A DNA stretch of 64,000 bases from Chlamydiales bacterium (GCA_030679955.1 JAUXSF010000030.1:103219-167218); one strand, 5' to 3'. Counted from the first letter of the stretch, positions 44,827-53,905 are shown. The notes: generated by a model from the letters alone, not told the origin. Numbers and translations: made by a program.

Positions 44827-45243
44827 ATGAAGAAGGATATCCACCCCAAGTATCAGAAAGTTTTGTTTGTTGATACAGCGACGGGGGTCAGAATTTTAAT
44901 TGGAACGACTCTACAGCCTGAAGGTGAGAAAGAGACCTTCGAAGGAAAAGAGTATCCAACATATCGCGTAGCTATTTCCTCAGCCTCCCACCCTCTATAC
45001 ACAGGGTCAACAGGCTTGGTGGACTCAGAAGGTCGCGTTGATAAGTTCCGTAAGCGTTACGGCACCAAATCAGCTATCCCAGCAACCGCTTCTATGCCCG
45101 CTTCTAAACCAGAGGCAGCTCCAGCAGCAGCTACTGGCGAAAAGAAAGAAGCTAAAGCGCCAGCTAAGGCCCCTGCTCCTGCAAAGAAAGCAGAGGCAAA
45201 AGCCCCAGCTAAAGCGCCAGCAAAAAAAGCAGCTAAGAAATAG
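44827..45243 (+). CDS. rpmE: 50S ribosomal protein L31 with a long Ala/Lys/Pro tail
   Basis: The start is fixed by AAGGAG. The first 80 residues are L31: MKKDIHPKYQKVLFVD, SSASHPLYTG, VDSEGRVDKFRKRYG. It lacks the zinc-binding cysteines, so it is of the Cys-less type that does not need zinc. After residue 82 comes a low-complexity tail of about 55 residues of Ala, Lys and Pro (AKAPAKAPAPAKKAEAKAPAK), similar to histone-like tails, giving 138 residues against roughly 107 in C. trachomatis. It opens the rpmE-prfA-prmC-ffh block, matching CT022. Confidence 0.93.
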   Translation: MKKDIHPKYQKVLFVDTATGVRILIGTTLQPEGEKETFEGKEYPTYRVAISSASHPLYTGSTGLVDSEGRVDKFRKRYGTKSAIPATASMPASKPEAAPAAATGEKKEAKAPAKAPAPAKKAEAKAPAKAPAKKAAKK

Positions 45244-45289
45244 CTTATTTGCCTCTATACGGTATAAGGTCAATTCTGCATAGGCATCT

Positions 45290-46375
45290 ATGGAAACTAA
45301 AGTTCAACGGCTATTGTCTCAACTCGGTGGTGTTGAAGCAGAATTAGGTCATTCAGAGGTTTTGAAGGATCAGAAGCGCTATCGCGCCTTGACGCAAACG
45401 CATTCCTACCTGTCCACAGTAAAACAATGCTGGGATAGCCTAGTTGAAGCGCGGAAGCAGATAGAAGATAACCGCACGCTGCTCAAGACCGAGACTGACC
45501 GAGAGCTGACCGAGATGCTTCGCGATGACGTTGAGTCTCTAGAGGCCCGTGTAGTCGAATTAGAGCAGCAACTAGAGCGCCTTCTCGTCCCCCCCGATCC
45601 GAACGATAACCGCAATACAATCATTGAATTGCGGGCAGGAACAGGGGGTGATGAGGCGGCGCTTTTTGTTGGCGACTGCATACGAATGTATAAATTATTT
45701 GCCGATCGGTCAGGCTGGAAGTACGAGCATCTGTCCTGTACACCCTCCGAAGTGGGTGGGTACAAGGAATATGTGATGGTCGTATCGGGCGAGAATGCCT
45801 ACCGCTACCTGAAACATGAAGCTGGCACGCATCGCGTTCAGCGTGTTCCTGCCACAGAAGCTCAAGGGCGAGTTCATACCTCTGCTATTACTATTGCAGT
45901 GTTGATGGAGCCTGACGAGACGGAAGAGATTAAAGTAGAAGAAAAAGATCTTCGAGTTGACACCTACCGTTCCTCCGGAGCGGGTGGTCAGCACGTCAAT
46001 ACCACAGATAGCGCCGTGCGCTTGACGCACATACCTACTGGGGTCGTTGTTTACTGCCAAGAAGAACGTAGTCAGCATAAGAACAAAGCGAAGGCATTGC
46101 GCCTTCTGCAAGCCAGACTGGCGGAAGCAGAAGAACAGAAAAGGCACGCCGAACTATCGTCGACACGTGCCAGCCAGGTAGGAAGTGGTGACCGTTCCGA
46201 GCGCATTCGCACTTATAACTTCCCTCAGAACCGCCTTACAGATCATCGCATTAACTTGACTAAGCATAACCTCGATCAGGTAATGGAAGGGCAGTTGGAT
46301 GAGGTTGTGCAAGCCCTGGTGGCTCATTACCATCAGCAGAAGCTGCAATCAGAAGAAACGTCCCCGTTGGAATAG
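45290..46375 (+). CDS. prfA: Peptide chain release factor 1
   Basis: RF1 ends translation at UAA and UAG. The codon-reading PxT motif is PAT at 187-189, which marks RF1 as opposed to RF2's SPF. The catalytic GGQ is at 232-234 in [17 protein letters not shown], and Gln234 should be methylated by PrmC, encoded directly after. 361 residues is standard. Position matches CT023. Confidence 0.98.
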   Translation: METKVQRLLSQLGGVEAELGHSEVLKDQKRYRALTQTHSYLSTVKQCWDSLVEARKQIEDNRTLLKTETDRELTEMLRDDVESLEARVVELEQQLERLLVPPDPNDNRNTIIELRAGTGGDEAALFVGDCIRMYKLFADRSGWKYEHLSCTPSEVGGYKEYVMVVSGENAYRYLKHEAGTHRVQRVPATEAQGRVHTSAITIAVLMEPDETEEIKVEEKDLRVDTYRSSGAGGQHVNTTDSAVRLTHIPTGVVVYCQEERSQHKNKAKALRLLQARLAEAEEQKRHAELSSTRASQVGSGDRSERIRTYNFPQNRLTDHRINLTKHNLDQVMEGQLDEVVQALVAHYHQQKLQSEETSPLE

Positions 46376-46376
46376 A

Positions 46377-47228
46377 GTGAAGACAATACGCGAGGTCCTT
46401 AGCCTCTCTACCACATACCTCAAAGACCGCAATATTACCAATCCTCGCCGCGAGGCAGAAGATCTTCTCTGCGATGCACTGCACCTAAAGCGCGTAGAGT
46501 TGTACATGGACATAGATAGGCCATTGACCGAGAAAGAGCTCACATTATGCCGTGAAAGGCTTGCACGTCGCGCAAAGGGCGAGCCGCTAGCCTATATTCA
46601 TGGCGAAGTGGATTTTGCTGACTGCCGAATAGTTGTTAACCCTTTTGTGTTAATACCACGTCCTGAAACTGAATTGCTGGTTGAACGCGTCGCGAACGCC
46701 CTGAAAGATGTTGATCTAACTGGCATGGTTTTGTGGGATCTGTGTTGTGGGTCAGGCTGTATAGGTATCGCACTAAAGAAAAAATTTCCAGCCTTGAAAG
46801 TTGAGATGAGCGACATTTCACCCGAAGCTGTCTTAGTTGCTAAATCCAATGCCGAAGCAAACGAAGTAGATATTACCATCCATCACGGAGATCTCTTTGC
46901 TCCTTTTGCCGATCGCAAGTGTCACTATTTTGTGTGTAATCCGCCCTATATTTCCGAGCACGAATACGGGACTCTTTCGCGCGAGGTGCTAGACCACGAG
47001 CCACGCCTTGCGTTGGTTGCCGAGCTCGACGGATACGCCTTCTATGACCGAATAGCGCGCGAACTACCGCTGTTCTTGCAACCTGGAGCTCAGGTCTGGC
47101 TAGAGTTAGGGTATCAGCAAGGACCTAAAGTAAAGGAACTATTTGGTGAGTGGCATAGCGTTGCTGTCGATAAAGATTATTCTGGCCACGACCGTTTTGT
47201 ACACGTAACGCTAAGTAGTAAGCCATGA
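46377..47228 (+). CDS. prmC: Release factor glutamine methyltransferase
   Basis: PrmC methylates the GGQ glutamine of RF1 and RF2. The SAM-binding motif is DLCCGSGCIGIAL and the substrate-glutamine motif NPPYIS is intact. I place the start at the GTG at 46377, one base after the prfA stop; the frame reaches upstream to 46299 but that would overlap prfA. 283 residues is normal. Start selection is a weak point because no strong ribosome site is present. Position matches CT024. Confidence 0.93.
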   Translation: MKTIREVLSLSTTYLKDRNITNPRREAEDLLCDALHLKRVELYMDIDRPLTEKELTLCRERLARRAKGEPLAYIHGEVDFADCRIVVNPFVLIPRPETELLVERVANALKDVDLTGMVLWDLCCGSGCIGIALKKKFPALKVEMSDISPEAVLVAKSNAEANEVDITIHHGDLFAPFADRKCHYFVCNPPYISEHEYGTLSREVLDHEPRLALVAELDGYAFYDRIARELPLFLQPGAQVWLELGYQQGPKVKELFGEWHSVAVDKDYSGHDRFVHVTLSSKP

Positions 47229-47232
47229 GCCC

Positions 47233-47350
47233 ATATGAAGTGCGGCGACTTGTCGCCGCTTTGTTAAGCCTCGACTTGTCGAGGTTCCTCCATTTTAGCC
47301 TCGACGAGTCGAGGCTTAACAGAGCGGTGACAAGTCACCGCACTCCATAT
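47233..47350. repeat. Composite palindrome: four tandem hairpins inside a 43-bp inverted repeat
   Basis: Four 7- to 8-bp hairpins with two-base loops follow one another: GCGGCGAC/GTCGCCGC, CCTCGAC/GTCGAGG, GCCTCGAC/GTCGAGGC, GCGGTGAC/GTCACCGC. The whole can also fold back: 47233-47275 pairs with 47308-47350 with about four mismatches. It lies between prmC and ffh, inside an operon. Confidence 0.75.
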
Positions 47351-47427
47351 TTGTGTAACCCACGGTCTTTTTCCTTGAAAATGAATGATTTTTTAAGTAT
47401 TCTGCCTTCATTAAAAGCGGCCATTAC

Positions 47428-48756
47428 ATGCTCGGAGCATTAAGTCAAAAACTTCAGGGCGTCTTTTCAAAGCTTGGCGGCAAACGCAAGCTTACAGAAG
47501 ACAACATTTCCGAAGCAGTCGGCGAGGTACGCTTGGCTTTGTTGGAAGCTGACGTAAACTACGGAGTTACGAAGACTTTCATCAACCGCGTGAAAGAAAA
47601 AGTACTTGGCGAAGCTGTTATTACCTCGGTAACCCCGGGACAACAGTTCATCAAGATCGTGCATGACGAACTTGTCGCCCTAATGGGTGGTAATGAAGCA
47701 AAGCTAGATCTCGAGCAAAAGCCCGCTGTTATTATGATGTGCGGCCTGCAAGGGTCTGGTAAGACAACACACTGTGCTAAGCTAGCCCGTTACCTGAAAA
47801 AGGAAAAGCTAGCTCAGAAGCCATTGATAGCTGCTTGTGACCTGCAGAGACCCGCTGCAGTACAGCAGCTGCAAACGCTTGGTAAGCAGATCGATGTTGA
47901 TGTGTTTACCATGCCCGGGGAAAAAGACCCCGTGAAGGTTGCTAAAGCAGCCATGAAAGAGGCTTCCAGCGCTGGTTACGATGTACTCATCGTAGACACC
48001 GCAGGCCGCCTCCACATTGATGAAGAGATGATGCAGCAGCTTGAGCATATCAAGGCTGCCGTTAATCCATCCGAAATCCTCTTCGTGGCTAACGCCACGA
48101 CAGGTCAGGATGCCGTCAATGTGGCTGCAGAGTTTAACAAGCGCGTTACGGTCACCGGAACGATCTTGACGATGCTCGACGGCAATACTCGAGGCGGCGC
48201 TGCGATCTCTATTAGAGAGGTCACTGGCAAGCCCCTTAAGTTCGAGGGCATCGGAGAACGACTAGAAGATATGCAGCCCTTCCATCCGCAATCGATGGCG
48301 GATCGAGTATTGGGCATGGGCGACACCATTAACCTGGTGCGTAAAGCCCAAGAGCATATCGATGAAGACCAAGCGCAGCAGCTTGAAGAGAAGATCCGCA
48401 AAGCAACCTTCACATATGAAGACTATGTGCGTCAGATTCAAGCTGTGAAGAAAATGGGCTCCATTAAGGGCCTCTTAAGTATGCTGCCAGGGGTGTCAAG
48501 CCTCGGCGAATTTGACATCGACGACAAAGAGTTTTCGAAGATCGAAGCGATCATCCTCTCCATGTCGACTGATGAGCGTAATGAGAAAGAAGAATTAGTA
48601 CCGAGTCGCCGCAAGCGAATAGCACGCGGCAGTGGGACAACAATTGAAGATGTAAACAAGCTGGTGAAGTCTTTTAAGCAGGCCAAACAGTTTTTTAAGA
48701 ATATGCCAGCTAAGAAAAATATACAAAAGATGCTCGGAGGAGCCTTATGGCGTTAA
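47428..48756 (+). CDS. ffh: Signal recognition particle protein Ffh
   Basis: The GTPase that delivers nascent membrane proteins to FtsY and the Sec translocon. The N-domain is at 1-85, the G1 motif GLQGSGKTT at 106-114 and the G3 region DTAGRLHIDEEM near 191. The methionine-rich M-domain follows from about 300, with GSGTTIEDVNKLVKSFKQAKQF. 442 residues is close to the C. trachomatis protein. Position matches CT025. Its last 10 bases overlap rpsP. Confidence 0.97.
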   Translation: MLGALSQKLQGVFSKLGGKRKLTEDNISEAVGEVRLALLEADVNYGVTKTFINRVKEKVLGEAVITSVTPGQQFIKIVHDELVALMGGNEAKLDLEQKPAVIMMCGLQGSGKTTHCAKLARYLKKEKLAQKPLIAACDLQRPAAVQQLQTLGKQIDVDVFTMPGEKDPVKVAKAAMKEASSAGYDVLIVDTAGRLHIDEEMMQQLEHIKAAVNPSEILFVANATTGQDAVNVAAEFNKRVTVTGTILTMLDGNTRGGAAISIREVTGKPLKFEGIGERLEDMQPFHPQSMADRVLGMGDTINLVRKAQEHIDEDQAQQLEEKIRKATFTYEDYVRQIQAVKKMGSIKGLLSMLPGVSSLGEFDIDDKEFSKIEAIILSMSTDERNEKEELVPSRRKRIARGSGTTIEDVNKLVKSFKQAKQFFKNMPAKKNIQKMLGGALWR

Positions 48757-49070
48757 GAATACGACTACGACGACAAGGGCGTAAAAACAGCCCATTTTAC
48801 CGTCTCGTGGTAACAGAAGTAACAACTCGTCGCGACGGCGCATATCTAGAAGCGTTGGGTTGGTACGACCCTTTGAAAGCAGAGCAAAACTTTGAGTTCA
48901 AAGAAGACCGCATTCAACATTGGTTGGATAACGGTGCGCAATTGACAGAGAGCGTAGAAGCATTGGTAGCGCGTGGCGCCCCAACACTTCTGAAGACCTA
49001 CCGTGCTAAGGTAGAAGCTCATAAAGTTAAGATGCGTACTAAGCGTAAAGCAGCCAAAGCCGCTAAGTAG
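48747..49070 (+). CDS. rpsP: 30S ribosomal protein S16
   Basis: RIRLRRQGRKNSPFYRLVVTE and EALGWYDPLKAEQNFEFKEDRIQHWL are S16 signatures. The protein has 107 residues with a basic tail. It is translationally coupled to ffh by a 10-base overlap. Position matches CT026. Confidence 0.97.
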   Translation: MALRIRLRRQGRKNSPFYRLVVTEVTTRRDGAYLEALGWYDPLKAEQNFEFKEDRIQHWLDNGAQLTESVEALVARGAPTLLKTYRAKVEAHKVKMRTKRKAAKAAK

Positions 49071-49118
49071 GGTAAAGCGTCATCGACGCAGGTTGCAGCA
49101 ATGTCGACGGAGTAGCGC

Positions 49119-50117
49119 ATGCATATTGATATTTTAAGCCTATTCCCCGACTACTTTCGCGGACCTTTTGACGAAAGTATGCTAGCCCGAGCTCGCAAGC
49201 AAGGGCTTATCGACCTGAACCTTGTAGACCTTCGTCAGTATGGCGTAGGTAACTATAAGCAAGTTGATGACCGCGCCTATGGTGGTGGGCCCGGCATGGT
49301 ACTAATGCCGGAGCCAGTTACCAAAGCGCTGCGTGACACAAAGCAGCGCCTGCCTAATGCGCAACAACGGACAGTGTTTCTATCGCCACAGGGGCCGCCC
49401 CTTAGTGCGCAGAAGTGCCGCGAGTTGTCCACAGTAGAACACTTAATCCTACTGTGTGGCCATTACGAAGGTGTTGATCAGCGTGTCTTGGATACCGAGG
49501 TAGATGAGGAAATCAGCATTGGCGACTACGTTCTGACGAACGGATGTTTACCAGCAATCGTGTTAGTCGATGCTGTAGCCCGCTTTATCCCGGGTGTGAT
49601 TGGGCACAGCGATGCGGCTGCCGAGGACTCCTTCGAGCATCAACTGCTCGACTGTCCGCATTATACGCGGCCAGAGGTGTTTGAGGGGCTAGAAGTGCCC
49701 AAGGTGTTGCTAGAAGGCAATCACGCTGCGATCGATAAGTGGCGCCACGAAAGAGCAGTGGCAAAGACTAGGCTAGTGCGCCCAGACCTTTGGGTGAAGT
49801 ATCTGGATAAGGATGAAGCGCCCCAATCGCCATCCAAAGCGACACTGCAGCAAGTTACGCTAATGGTTAGCGACCTGCGACGCAGCCGACGCTATTACCG
49901 CCAGGTATTGGGTGCTAAAGCGGTTAGTGAGGATAACGAAAAACTCGTCTATTCCGTGGGTGATGTGCGCATTGCCTTGGTAGAAGGGTTGCAGGGGAGT
50001 GTCGAAAGACAACCCATTACTCTCGAAGCCACCGTTAAAACGGCGGGCGAAGAGCAAACAGTTTGGTTTATTGATCCCGATGGATATCAATGGGTCCTTC
50101 GGAAGACAAAAAGTTAA
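49119..50117 (+). CDS. trmD: tRNA (guanine-N1)-methyltransferase with a C-terminal VOC-like domain
   Basis: TrmD makes m1G37 in tRNAs and prevents frameshifts. The trefoil-knot SAM region (LLCGHYEGVDQRV, then EISIGDYVLTNG) is intact within the first 235 residues. Residues about 245-332 form a glyoxalase/bleomycin-resistance (VOC)-like domain: QVTLMVSDLRRSRRYYRQVLG at the start and WFIDPDGYQWVL at the end. The extra domain makes 332 residues against about 255 in E. coli; chlamydial TrmD proteins are also long. The VOC metal ligands are not obviously present. Position matches CT027. Confidence 0.93.
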   Translation: MHIDILSLFPDYFRGPFDESMLARARKQGLIDLNLVDLRQYGVGNYKQVDDRAYGGGPGMVLMPEPVTKALRDTKQRLPNAQQRTVFLSPQGPPLSAQKCRELSTVEHLILLCGHYEGVDQRVLDTEVDEEISIGDYVLTNGCLPAIVLVDAVARFIPGVIGHSDAAAEDSFEHQLLDCPHYTRPEVFEGLEVPKVLLEGNHAAIDKWRHERAVAKTRLVRPDLWVKYLDKDEAPQSPSKATLQQVTLMVSDLRRSRRYYRQVLGAKAVSEDNEKLVYSVGDVRIALVEGLQGSVERQPITLEATVKTAGEEQTVWFIDPDGYQWVLRKTKS

Positions 50118-50138
50118 TAGATTAGGAGATCGTGAAAA

Positions 50139-50564
50139 ATGAGCAGACCAGCGGTCATCGAGAAAGTCGAACAGATGCAGCTACGCAAGGAACTTCCTGA
50201 GTTTAGCATTGGCGACACCATTAGCGTTCACATTCGTATTGTTGAAGGTGACAAAGAGCGTACTCAGGTTTTTACCGGCACAGTGATTGCACGTCGTGGT
50301 ACTGGTCTTTCAGAGACCTTTGCTCTGCACCGTGTAGCTTATGGCGAAGGCATGGAGCGTGTGTTCCTTCTACATAGCCCACGTATCTCTAAGATCGAGC
50401 TTGTAAAGCGTGGTCGTGTACGTCGTGCGAAGCTTTACTACCTACGCGGAACTTCCGGTAAGAAAGCTAAAGTACGCAGCCTGCTAGGTGCACGCACCAA
50501 AGAAGCTGCAGTAAGTGCTAAGGAAGCCGCTAGAGAAGCTGCTGCATCCAACTCAGCGGAATAA
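50139..50564 (+). CDS. rplS: 50S ribosomal protein L19
   Basis: The L19 core is clear: FSIGDTISVHIRIVEGDKERTQVFTGTVIARRGTG, then FLLHSPRISKIELVKRGRVRRAKLYYLRG. After residue 115 there is an Ala/Glu/Lys-rich tail (KEAAVSAKEAAREAAASNSAE), giving 141 residues. Position matches CT028, between trmD and rnhB. Confidence 0.97.
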   Translation: MSRPAVIEKVEQMQLRKELPEFSIGDTISVHIRIVEGDKERTQVFTGTVIARRGTGLSETFALHRVAYGEGMERVFLLHSPRISKIELVKRGRVRRAKLYYLRGTSGKKAKVRSLLGARTKEAAVSAKEAAREAAASNSAE

Positions 50565-50594
50565 TTTAGCGTTTTGTAGTGGAGAGAGAAAGGG

Positions 50595-51245
50595 GTGCCC
50601 ACTGACGCTGAAAGGGAGCGACTATTCGCTTTGACGGCTATTGAACGAGAAGAGCGCACTAAGGGAACACGCATCATTGCTGGCGTCGACGAAGCCGGCC
50701 GCGGTCCCTTAGCGGGTCCCGTCGTAGCCGCAGCTTGCATCATCCCACCAAGAATATTTATTCCTGGTGTGGATGATAGTAAAAAGTTAACGCCCTTACA
50801 GCGTCGTGAAGTCTTTGAGCGGATCATTAAGCATCCGCGTATTACTTATGCTATAGGCATAGTAGAGGTCGATGTCATTGACTCTATTAATATCTTCCAA
50901 GCTACAGTTCAAGCCATGTTGAAAGCCATTAACGCTCTGGCCGAAAAGCCGGAGTTGTTGCTGGTGGACGGCATGCGCTTGCCACATCCCGAGATTCCCT
51001 GTCGTAAGGTCATAGGGGGCGATGCTCTTTCTCAGTCCATCGCAGCAGCATCCGTGATAGCTAAAGAGACCAGAGATGACCTTATGCGCGGATATCATGT
51101 ACAATGGCCGCATTATGGTTTCGATCAGCACAAAGGCTATGGAACCGAGCTCCATAGGGCAGCCTTAGAAGCGCATGGGCCCTGCTCTATTCACCGTCGC
51201 TCATTCGAACCGGTTAAGTCCATGGTCCTTGTTGCGCCAGTTTAA
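50595..51245 (+). CDS. rnhB: Ribonuclease HII
   Basis: RNase HII removes ribonucleotides from DNA and RNA-DNA hybrids. The DEAGRGPLAGP motif with Asp32 and Glu33 and the LLVDGM segment near 117 hold the metal-binding acidic residues. A GTG start fits AAAGGGG just before it. 216 residues is normal. Position matches CT029; in C. trachomatis gmk is next, but here about 7 kb of other genes intervene. Confidence 0.95.
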   Translation: MPTDAERERLFALTAIEREERTKGTRIIAGVDEAGRGPLAGPVVAAACIIPPRIFIPGVDDSKKLTPLQRREVFERIIKHPRITYAIGIVEVDVIDSINIFQATVQAMLKAINALAEKPELLLVDGMRLPHPEIPCRKVIGGDALSQSIAAASVIAKETRDDLMRGYHVQWPHYGFDQHKGYGTELHRAALEAHGPCSIHRRSFEPVKSMVLVAPV

Positions 51246-51466
51246 TGGAGAACAGAGATCCACAGGACTTAAATTATCTTGTTTTTTGCCGTTCTTTCAA
51301 GGAGATTTTTTTGTTCTCTGCGCTCCGCTGAGGAACAGGGACGACTGATAATTTTCTCAACCTAAATTGACGTAAATTCCACGTTTTTACATGACTTTAG
51401 TTAATAGGACGTGTATACTCAACAAGCAATAAAACAATACATAACTCTAGTGATAACAAAAATATT

Positions 51467-52552
51467 ATGCCCTGTGTGAATAGTACTATGAGACCTTCAA
51501 CACTCTCCTTATCAGGCGAAGGATTAGCTGATCCGTTGAGTTATTATTTGGGGCGCTTCGAAGAGTTACGACTAGAAGATACGTTACCTTTAGACGGGTT
51601 ATACGAATATAATCATGTCCGCAGAAGGCTCATTAGCGTGGTACTCGATACTGACACTAGCAAGTTAGGTAATGATTGGTTAGAGGCGCGTAAGCGTTTG
51701 GTTTGGGGAATGTGTGCTGTAGATAATCCGGAGGTAAACCTCGAGGGGTTCGTAGGTATTCACGACGAGATGTGTATGATAGCATTCTTGAGCTTTCTTA
51801 AGGATGAGGGAGTGCGCTCTTCAGCTTGGAACACCGATAGCATAGATCAGCTTACCTCTTGCTGCGGGGATTATTTAGACGATTCTTTCCCATTAAGAAG
51901 TTATGCTTTCCAAGGCAATCAAGACGAATACGAGGATCGCAAAAGCGTAGTTAAAGATATATTAACGCATGCGATGAATCGCCTTGCTGTGTTGCAGAAT
52001 GGGAAATACATGCTGCTGCCAGCTGGTTGGTCGGGTGAAGATAATAACGGCCACTTCTTCTTCATTATGGTATCAAAATGTAACGAGGCTGCTTACTACT
52101 CGTTTAAATTATTTGACACGCAGCCCTGTACTAAACGTGGGGCAGAACGGATCGAAGCCGGCGGATGGCGGGTGAGGCATTATACGGAGGAAAAGGTTGA
52201 CGCACTTCAGCTGTCAAAACTCATATCTCTAACTTTTATGCTCCGAACTTATTCAATCGATGCCGAAGTCGGTGACAAGGTTTGTGAAACCGCCTATTAC
52301 CCTGAAAGCAATAGCAAAGATTGGCAGCCACTATTGGCCTCTGGTACCGTTAATATACGCGGGGAAAGGGGCTGTGTAGCGGATAGCTTACACGCCTTAT
52401 TGACCTACTGGGAGAGTTGTGAGGGAATTCAACCCCATGAGGGGAAGTCCCTATTCAATTGTTTTCAGCGCTATCTTTGGGAACATTATAAAGACGACTT
52501 TTGCGAAGATCCTGAACTATATCAAAGTATCTCATTAGCAATGGAAAAATGA
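51467..52552 (+). CDS. Candidate CE-clan-like cysteine protease, paralogue of the ankyrin-linked domain
   Basis: A 361-residue soluble protein with no signal peptide. It shares with the ankyrin protein at 8668-11559 a layout of LLPAGWSG, then NNGHFFFIMV with His196, then KLFDTQPC with Asp217, then RGERGCVADSLHALLTYW with Cys303. In both proteins the acidic/Asn residue and the Cys are 86 positions apart. His-Asp-Cys in that order marks the CE clan (Ulp1, ChlaDub), but the oxyanion Gln ahead of Cys is replaced here. Start may be 51467 or the ATG at 51488. No neighbour hints at its substrate. Confidence 0.5.
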   Translation: MPCVNSTMRPSTLSLSGEGLADPLSYYLGRFEELRLEDTLPLDGLYEYNHVRRRLISVVLDTDTSKLGNDWLEARKRLVWGMCAVDNPEVNLEGFVGIHDEMCMIAFLSFLKDEGVRSSAWNTDSIDQLTSCCGDYLDDSFPLRSYAFQGNQDEYEDRKSVVKDILTHAMNRLAVLQNGKYMLLPAGWSGEDNNGHFFFIMVSKCNEAAYYSFKLFDTQPCTKRGAERIEAGGWRVRHYTEEKVDALQLSKLISLTFMLRTYSIDAEVGDKVCETAYYPESNSKDWQPLLASGTVNIRGERGCVADSLHALLTYWESCEGIQPHEGKSLFNCFQRYLWEHYKDDFCEDPELYQSISLAMEK

Positions 52553-52564
52553 GAAAATGAAGAA

Positions 52565-52588
52565 GCCGGAAGTGAAATCACCTCCGGC
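52565..52588. terminator. Imperfect hairpin between convergent genes
   Basis: GCCGGAAGTGA faces TCACCTCCGGC with a small mismatch, at 52565-52588. It lies between the stops of two convergent genes. Confidence 0.45.
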
Positions 52589-52615
52589 GAGATAGGTCAG
52601 GTGGTTTAAGAGCCG

Positions 52616-53905
52616 TTAAGATGCGTTCAGAAACTCCTCTTCGTGCTCTATTTTGATGGTCTCCCACTTATCTACCGTGAACTGCCCGACTACATTACCA
52701 CCCAAGTTCTTGACTACAGTTTCCGTCGAAACGCGGTATGCGGTAATAAGTCTTACTTGTTGCTGAGCGTGCCACCCTTCAGCTATGAAGATAAACTTAA
52801 ATATAGTTGGTCGTTGCTGGTCTGGTCTTTGTACCTTGCAAAGTACCTCTATATTTTTATTTTGATTTTTTTTAGTCTTTGTCACAATACCAGGAATCTT
52901 AGCATTCAAAACAGCCTGGAGAACATTGAGAGAAAGATGGTGATCATTGTCGCGCTCCCCTTTTAAGTTCCTAGTCATCTCCGCGGATATATCGACGGTG
53001 TATGTTCTCTGGCCACGAGCTACCGGAATAGATGGTATTCTCCCATGGTCGTAGTCCTCAATGGCTTTTGCCCATGACTCCTGTGCTAAACCCAGAGTCG
53101 GTAGTTTAACCTTATCTTCGTAAGGAACGCTCCGGCCTGCAGCACTTCCTAGAGCCGCGCTTGCGCTCGTTGTCTTCTTTGGCTTCCTGGTTTTCGTCGG
53201 CCTTAACAAGTCTGACAAGTCTGATGGAAGATCGAAAACATTATAACCTGTAGAATCTGCCGTTGCCGGGAACGCTCCAAATTGCTGACGAGAAATCTTT
53301 GATTTAGCTTTACTTTGCTTTTTTCCCTTAGTGTTTTTTCGTTTAGGAGTTGTAATTGTTCGGATGGGCGATTTTTCAGTGTCGCTGTCAATGGTGCCTT
53401 CCGCTTTAGTTTCAGTGTCGTTGTCAATGGTGTCGCTGTTAATTGTGTCTTCCGCTTTAGTTTCAGTGTCGCTGTCAATGGTGTCTTCCGCTTTAACTTC
53501 AGTTTCGCTGTCAATGACGTCTAGCGCTTTAGCTTCAGTTTCGCTATCAATGACTTCTAGCGCTTTAGCTTCAGTTTCGCTGTTAATTGTATCTTGCGCG
53601 TTAGTTTCGGTGTTTTCTAATGCCTCTGTCTCATAGTCTTCCTCTATGGTAAAAGTCTCAGTGCTCATTATTTTCAGGAGCACCGGATTGGGGACACGTG
53701 CAAAGACGTCGGTTTTTGCAAACTTTGTTGTCGCCATTGTGTAAAGAGAAACCAACGGAGCGCGAATGGCTCTAATTAGGATGGCTTTCCCCAAAGCAAA
53801 AACTGCTCCTGAAAATGTCCCAAACACAGAGGGTTGAGTCGCCTCCCTAGTGTCTTTTATAGAGATAGCCTTATTGCCATCGTAACCTTGTATGTTAAAA
53901 TCCAT
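52616..53905 (-). CDS. Protein with acidic 12-residue tandem repeats, unknown function
   Basis: A 429-residue protein. An N-terminal segment of about 25 hydrophobic residues (FGTFSGAVFALGKAILIRAIR, then APLVSLYTM) could associate with membranes. Residues about 98-175 are six near-identical acidic repeats (IDSETEAKALDV type) with one irregular unit; the DNA shows the same 36-base period. A basic stretch (KRKNTKGKKQSKAKSK) follows, then a folded-looking C-terminal domain of about 140 residues that I do not recognise. Repeat number likely varies between strains. Such repeats in intracellular bacteria are often in secreted proteins; that is inference. Confidence 0.6.
   Translation of the reverse strand: MDFNIQGYDGNKAISIKDTREATQPSVFGTFSGAVFALGKAILIRAIRAPLVSLYTMATTKFAKTDVFARVPNPVLLKIMSTETFTIEEDYETEALENTETNAQDTINSETEAKALEVIDSETEAKALDVIDSETEVKAEDTIDSDTETKAEDTINSDTIDNDTETKAEGTIDSDTEKSPIRTITTPKRKNTKGKKQSKAKSKISRQQFGAFPATADSTGYNVFDLPSDLSDLLRPTKTRKPKKTTSASAALGSAAGRSVPYEDKVKLPTLGLAQESWAKAIEDYDHGRIPSIPVARGQRTYTVDISAEMTRNLKGERDNDHHLSLNVLQAVLNAKIPGIVTKTKKNQNKNIEVLCKVQRPDQQRPTIFKFIFIAEGWHAQQQVRLITAYRVSTETVVKNLGGNVVGQFTVDKWETIKIEHEEEFLNAS

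Noticed and set aside
44640..44873. 77-residue basic open reading frame before rpmE
   Set aside because: It overlaps rpmE in another frame and consists of repeat-type DNA; no ribosome site.
46299..46376. prmC start at 46299
   Set aside because: It would overlap prfA by 77 bases and add residues not seen in the family; the GTG after the prfA stop fits better.
47225..47443. 72-residue open reading frame after prmC
   Set aside because: It is a translation of the composite palindrome.
51246..51466. Promoter for the 51467 gene
   Set aside because: Several -10-like hexamers occur, but none has a -35-like box at an acceptable distance.
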